Shown here: positions 62,477 through 64,000 of the stretch, piece by piece
Layout of the letters: each line of letters starts with the position of its first letter
Position numbering within the stretch: position 1 is the stretch's first letter
Position numbers and translations under genes: made by a program
Assembly (NCBI GenBank): GCA_009360885.1
Contig: SPEL01000004.1
Location: 62,001-126,000, forward strand
Length of the DNA stretch: 64,000 bases
Direction of reading: 5' to 3'
Source: Sphingobium sp.
Lineage (GTDB): Bacteria > Pseudomonadota > Alphaproteobacteria > Sphingomonadales > Sphingomonadaceae
Notes under the pieces: generated by a model
The model's database searches: none
Told to the model about the DNA's origin: nothing
Seen by the model: only the letters and a program-made list of their open reading frames with translations

Positions 62477-64000
62477 TCAAGCCGCAAGGGCGATCCTGTT
62501 CCTTCCGGAATTTTTTGCACCATAAAGTGCCTGATCCGCCTGACTGAATAGCTCACGCGCCCTGAGATGACCATCAATCTGTTTTATGCCGACACTCACC
62601 GTCATCGAAATCCGGCTGCCGCCGATGGCAATGATCGTCGATGTGGCAAGCTGATGCCGAATACGCTCGCAAATCGTCGCGGCTTCCTTAGCGTCGGCAT
62701 TATATAAAATCACGGCAAACTCCTCGCCCCCCAGACGAGCCGCAATATCTTCACCACGGGTGCAGGATTTCAATATCTCAGCAAAATGGGTGAGGGCCAG
62801 ATCCCCGCTGGGATGACCATAATGGTCATTCACCGCTTTGAAATGATCGAGATCGAAAATGGCGAGACATGCGGGCGCCCGTTCGGCCGTGACGATGGCA
62901 TTTTCAAGGGCCAGATCAAACACCCGGCGATTGACGAGTCCGGTCAGAGGATCGGTGTTAGCACGCAGTTCCAGTTCTACGGCATGCTGATGACGTTCGG
63001 TCACGTCACGCACAACATACACCACACCAGTAACCATAGCGTCTTCGCCTATAATGGCTCTGGCATGGGCCTCAAACCAGCGTGAAGGTTGCCGAACACC
63101 TGCGGTCTGCCATTCTATGGAGAATATCTCGTGGGGTGACACAATGGCAGCAGCATGGGCAGTCATCACTCTGTGCCTGTCATTCTCATGCACCAGTGTT
63201 TCGAACTGCATCCCTTTCAGTTCTTCAGGCGCGGCCACGTCATAGCGCCGAACAGCAGGCGATACATAGTGGATAATGCCATCAAGGCTCAACCGGATGA
63301 TGACATCACTGCTATGGTCAAGGATCAGCCGATTAAGCGCCTCAGCCGTACGCAGCCGTTCATATATACGCCGCCTCGCCTTCAACTCTCCGGCTGTAGG
63401 CAATATGACCAGCACAACAGTCGCAAAATAGAGCTGAAGAACCTGAAGACGGACACCCATACCGCCGGGCACAAGGATTGTCGGGCCAACACCACTGAGC
63501 GAAAATATGCTGGCAACCGCAATGAGGATAACAATCGAAGTCACCGCCCCGAAACGCCCCAGACGCAGCGTAGCCAACATCATTGGTAGGAAAGGCGCGG
63601 CAAGAAGCGGTATCCGGCTTTGTCCAAAGGTTATAATACAAACAGCCAGCACAAAGGCCATGATCGCTACAGTTTCCAGCGCCTTGCTACGGCTGACAGC
63701 ATAGGACCATCGTTTCAGATGCCCTCCCAACAGGAAAATCATAGGCGGGCCAAAAGCAATCATCCCAACAGCATGCGCCGTGAACCAATCCCGCCAGGTA
63801 GCCAGATAGGGCGTGCCCGCCACAAGGTTGACAAACAACGCACCGACCGTCGCAAATATCGCAGGCACTGCAACGCCTGCGATGAGGGTGAACCAGAAGA
63901 TTTCTATGGACGAGCCAAATTGCCCAAATCGCGGGAAAGTCCGCCTGACACACCATGCCGCGACATAGGCCTCCGCCACATTGGCGAGGGCAAGGGGGAC
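62477..64000 (-). CDS. MASE1-PAS-GGDEF diguanylate cyclase, cut by the window edge
   Basis: The N-terminus lies outside the window; at least 507 residues are visible. A MASE1-type membrane sensor comes first (LANVAEAYVAA, then several hydrophobic segments to about residue 220), then a PAS domain (ILDHSSDVIIRLSLDGIIHY; FEAHARAIIGE) and a GGDEF domain with active-site GGEEF in ARLGGEEFAVIL. RGED, five residues before it, is the inhibitory I-site pattern RxxD. It should synthesise cyclic di-GMP. No EAL domain follows. Confidence 0.93.
   Translation of the reverse strand, partial: VPLALANVAEAYVAAWCVRRTFPRFGQFGSSIEIFWFTLIAGVAVPAIFATVGALFVNLVAGTPYLATWRDWFTAHAVGMIAFGPPMIFLLGGHLKRWSYAVSRSKALETVAIMAFVLAVCIITFGQSRIPLLAAPFLPMMLATLRLGRFGAVTSIVILIAVASIFSLSGVGPTILVPGGMGVRLQVLQLYFATVVLVILPTAGELKARRRIYERLRTAEALNRLILDHSSDVIIRLSLDGIIHYVSPAVRRYDVAAPEELKGMQFETLVHENDRHRVMTAHAAAIVSPHEIFSIEWQTAGVRQPSRWFEAHARAIIGEDAMVTGVVYVVRDVTERHQHAVELELRANTDPLTGLVNRRVFDLALENAIVTAERAPACLAIFDLDHFKAVNDHYGHPSGDLALTHFAEILKSCTRGEDIAARLGGEEFAVILYNADAKEAATICERIRHQLATSTIIAIGGSRISMTVSVGIKQIDGHLRARELFSQADQALYGAKNSGRNRIALAA

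Noticed and set aside
1-64000. CRISPR array, rRNA operon, prophage or origin of replication
   Set aside because: No regularly spaced repeats, rRNA sequence, phage structural genes or DnaA-box cluster were noticed.

Overview
The window looks like chromosome from an alphaproteobacterium of the Sphingomonadales type. The reasons are an F1-ATPase ATP12 chaperone gene, a short HisG, a short RNase E/G-like gene followed by yacG, many TonB-dependent receptors, a FecI/FecR pair, and dispersed palindromic repeats of a kind I associate with sphingomonads. That placement is inference from gene content and style. No rRNA gene or other species marker is present.

Region 1 (about 250-13520) is a dense housekeeping stretch, nearly all on the + strand: ATP12 chaperone, exported peroxiredoxin (minus strand), hisG-hisD, a DUF1993 gene, nusB, thiL, a proton-pumping pyrophosphatase, bioF-bioD-bioA, infA-maf-RNase E/G-like-yacG, and tRNA-Phe. 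Just past the tRNA lie a decayed recombinase C-terminus and a dispersed hairpin repeat.

Region 2 (14235-28695, mostly minus strand) is a catabolic block. An eight-gene run reads from a 2-oxoadipate dioxygenase/decarboxylase-like gene (hglS) through a D-2-hydroxyglutarate dehydrogenase-like flavoprotein, AstC-, AstA- and AstD-like genes, an M20 deacylase, a glutamine-synthetase-like ligase and an isochorismatase-fold hydrolase. A LysR regulator is divergent from it. astB and astE are absent while HglS is present. This fits a succinylated pathway for lysine (one carbon longer than ornithine) ending in 2-oxoglutarate, which I put forward as the most interesting hypothesis here. Next come a permease and two M20 amidohydrolases.

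Region 3 (28806-34854) holds a TonB receptor divergent from an N-formylglutamate amidohydrolase, an RpiR regulator and a CynX-type transporter.

Region 4 (35145-38876, minus strand) is a compact methionine unit, metR - mesX (DUF1852) - mesD (core MetE) - flavin reductase. It matches the oxygen-dependent MesD/MesX methionine synthase system and has MetR-box-like sites upstream of metR and mesX.

Region 5 (39225-43941) has a LysR regulator divergent from a small ABM-fold protein plus MFS exporter, a MocR/PdxR regulator, and a GNAT acetyltransferase gene broken by an in-frame stop.

Region 6 (44201-53689, minus strand) is a peptide-use block: DPP4-like S9 peptidase, DUF885 protein, large TonB receptor, M1 aminopeptidase and exported cyclophilin. 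Region 7 (54074-62158, minus strand) is a FecI-FecR-TonB receptor signalling system with a tandem paralogous receptor and an exported amidohydrolase. The right edge cuts a MASE1-PAS-GGDEF diguanylate cyclase.

Two short repeat families recur through the window. Several gene stop codons lie inside or at the edge of repeat copies.
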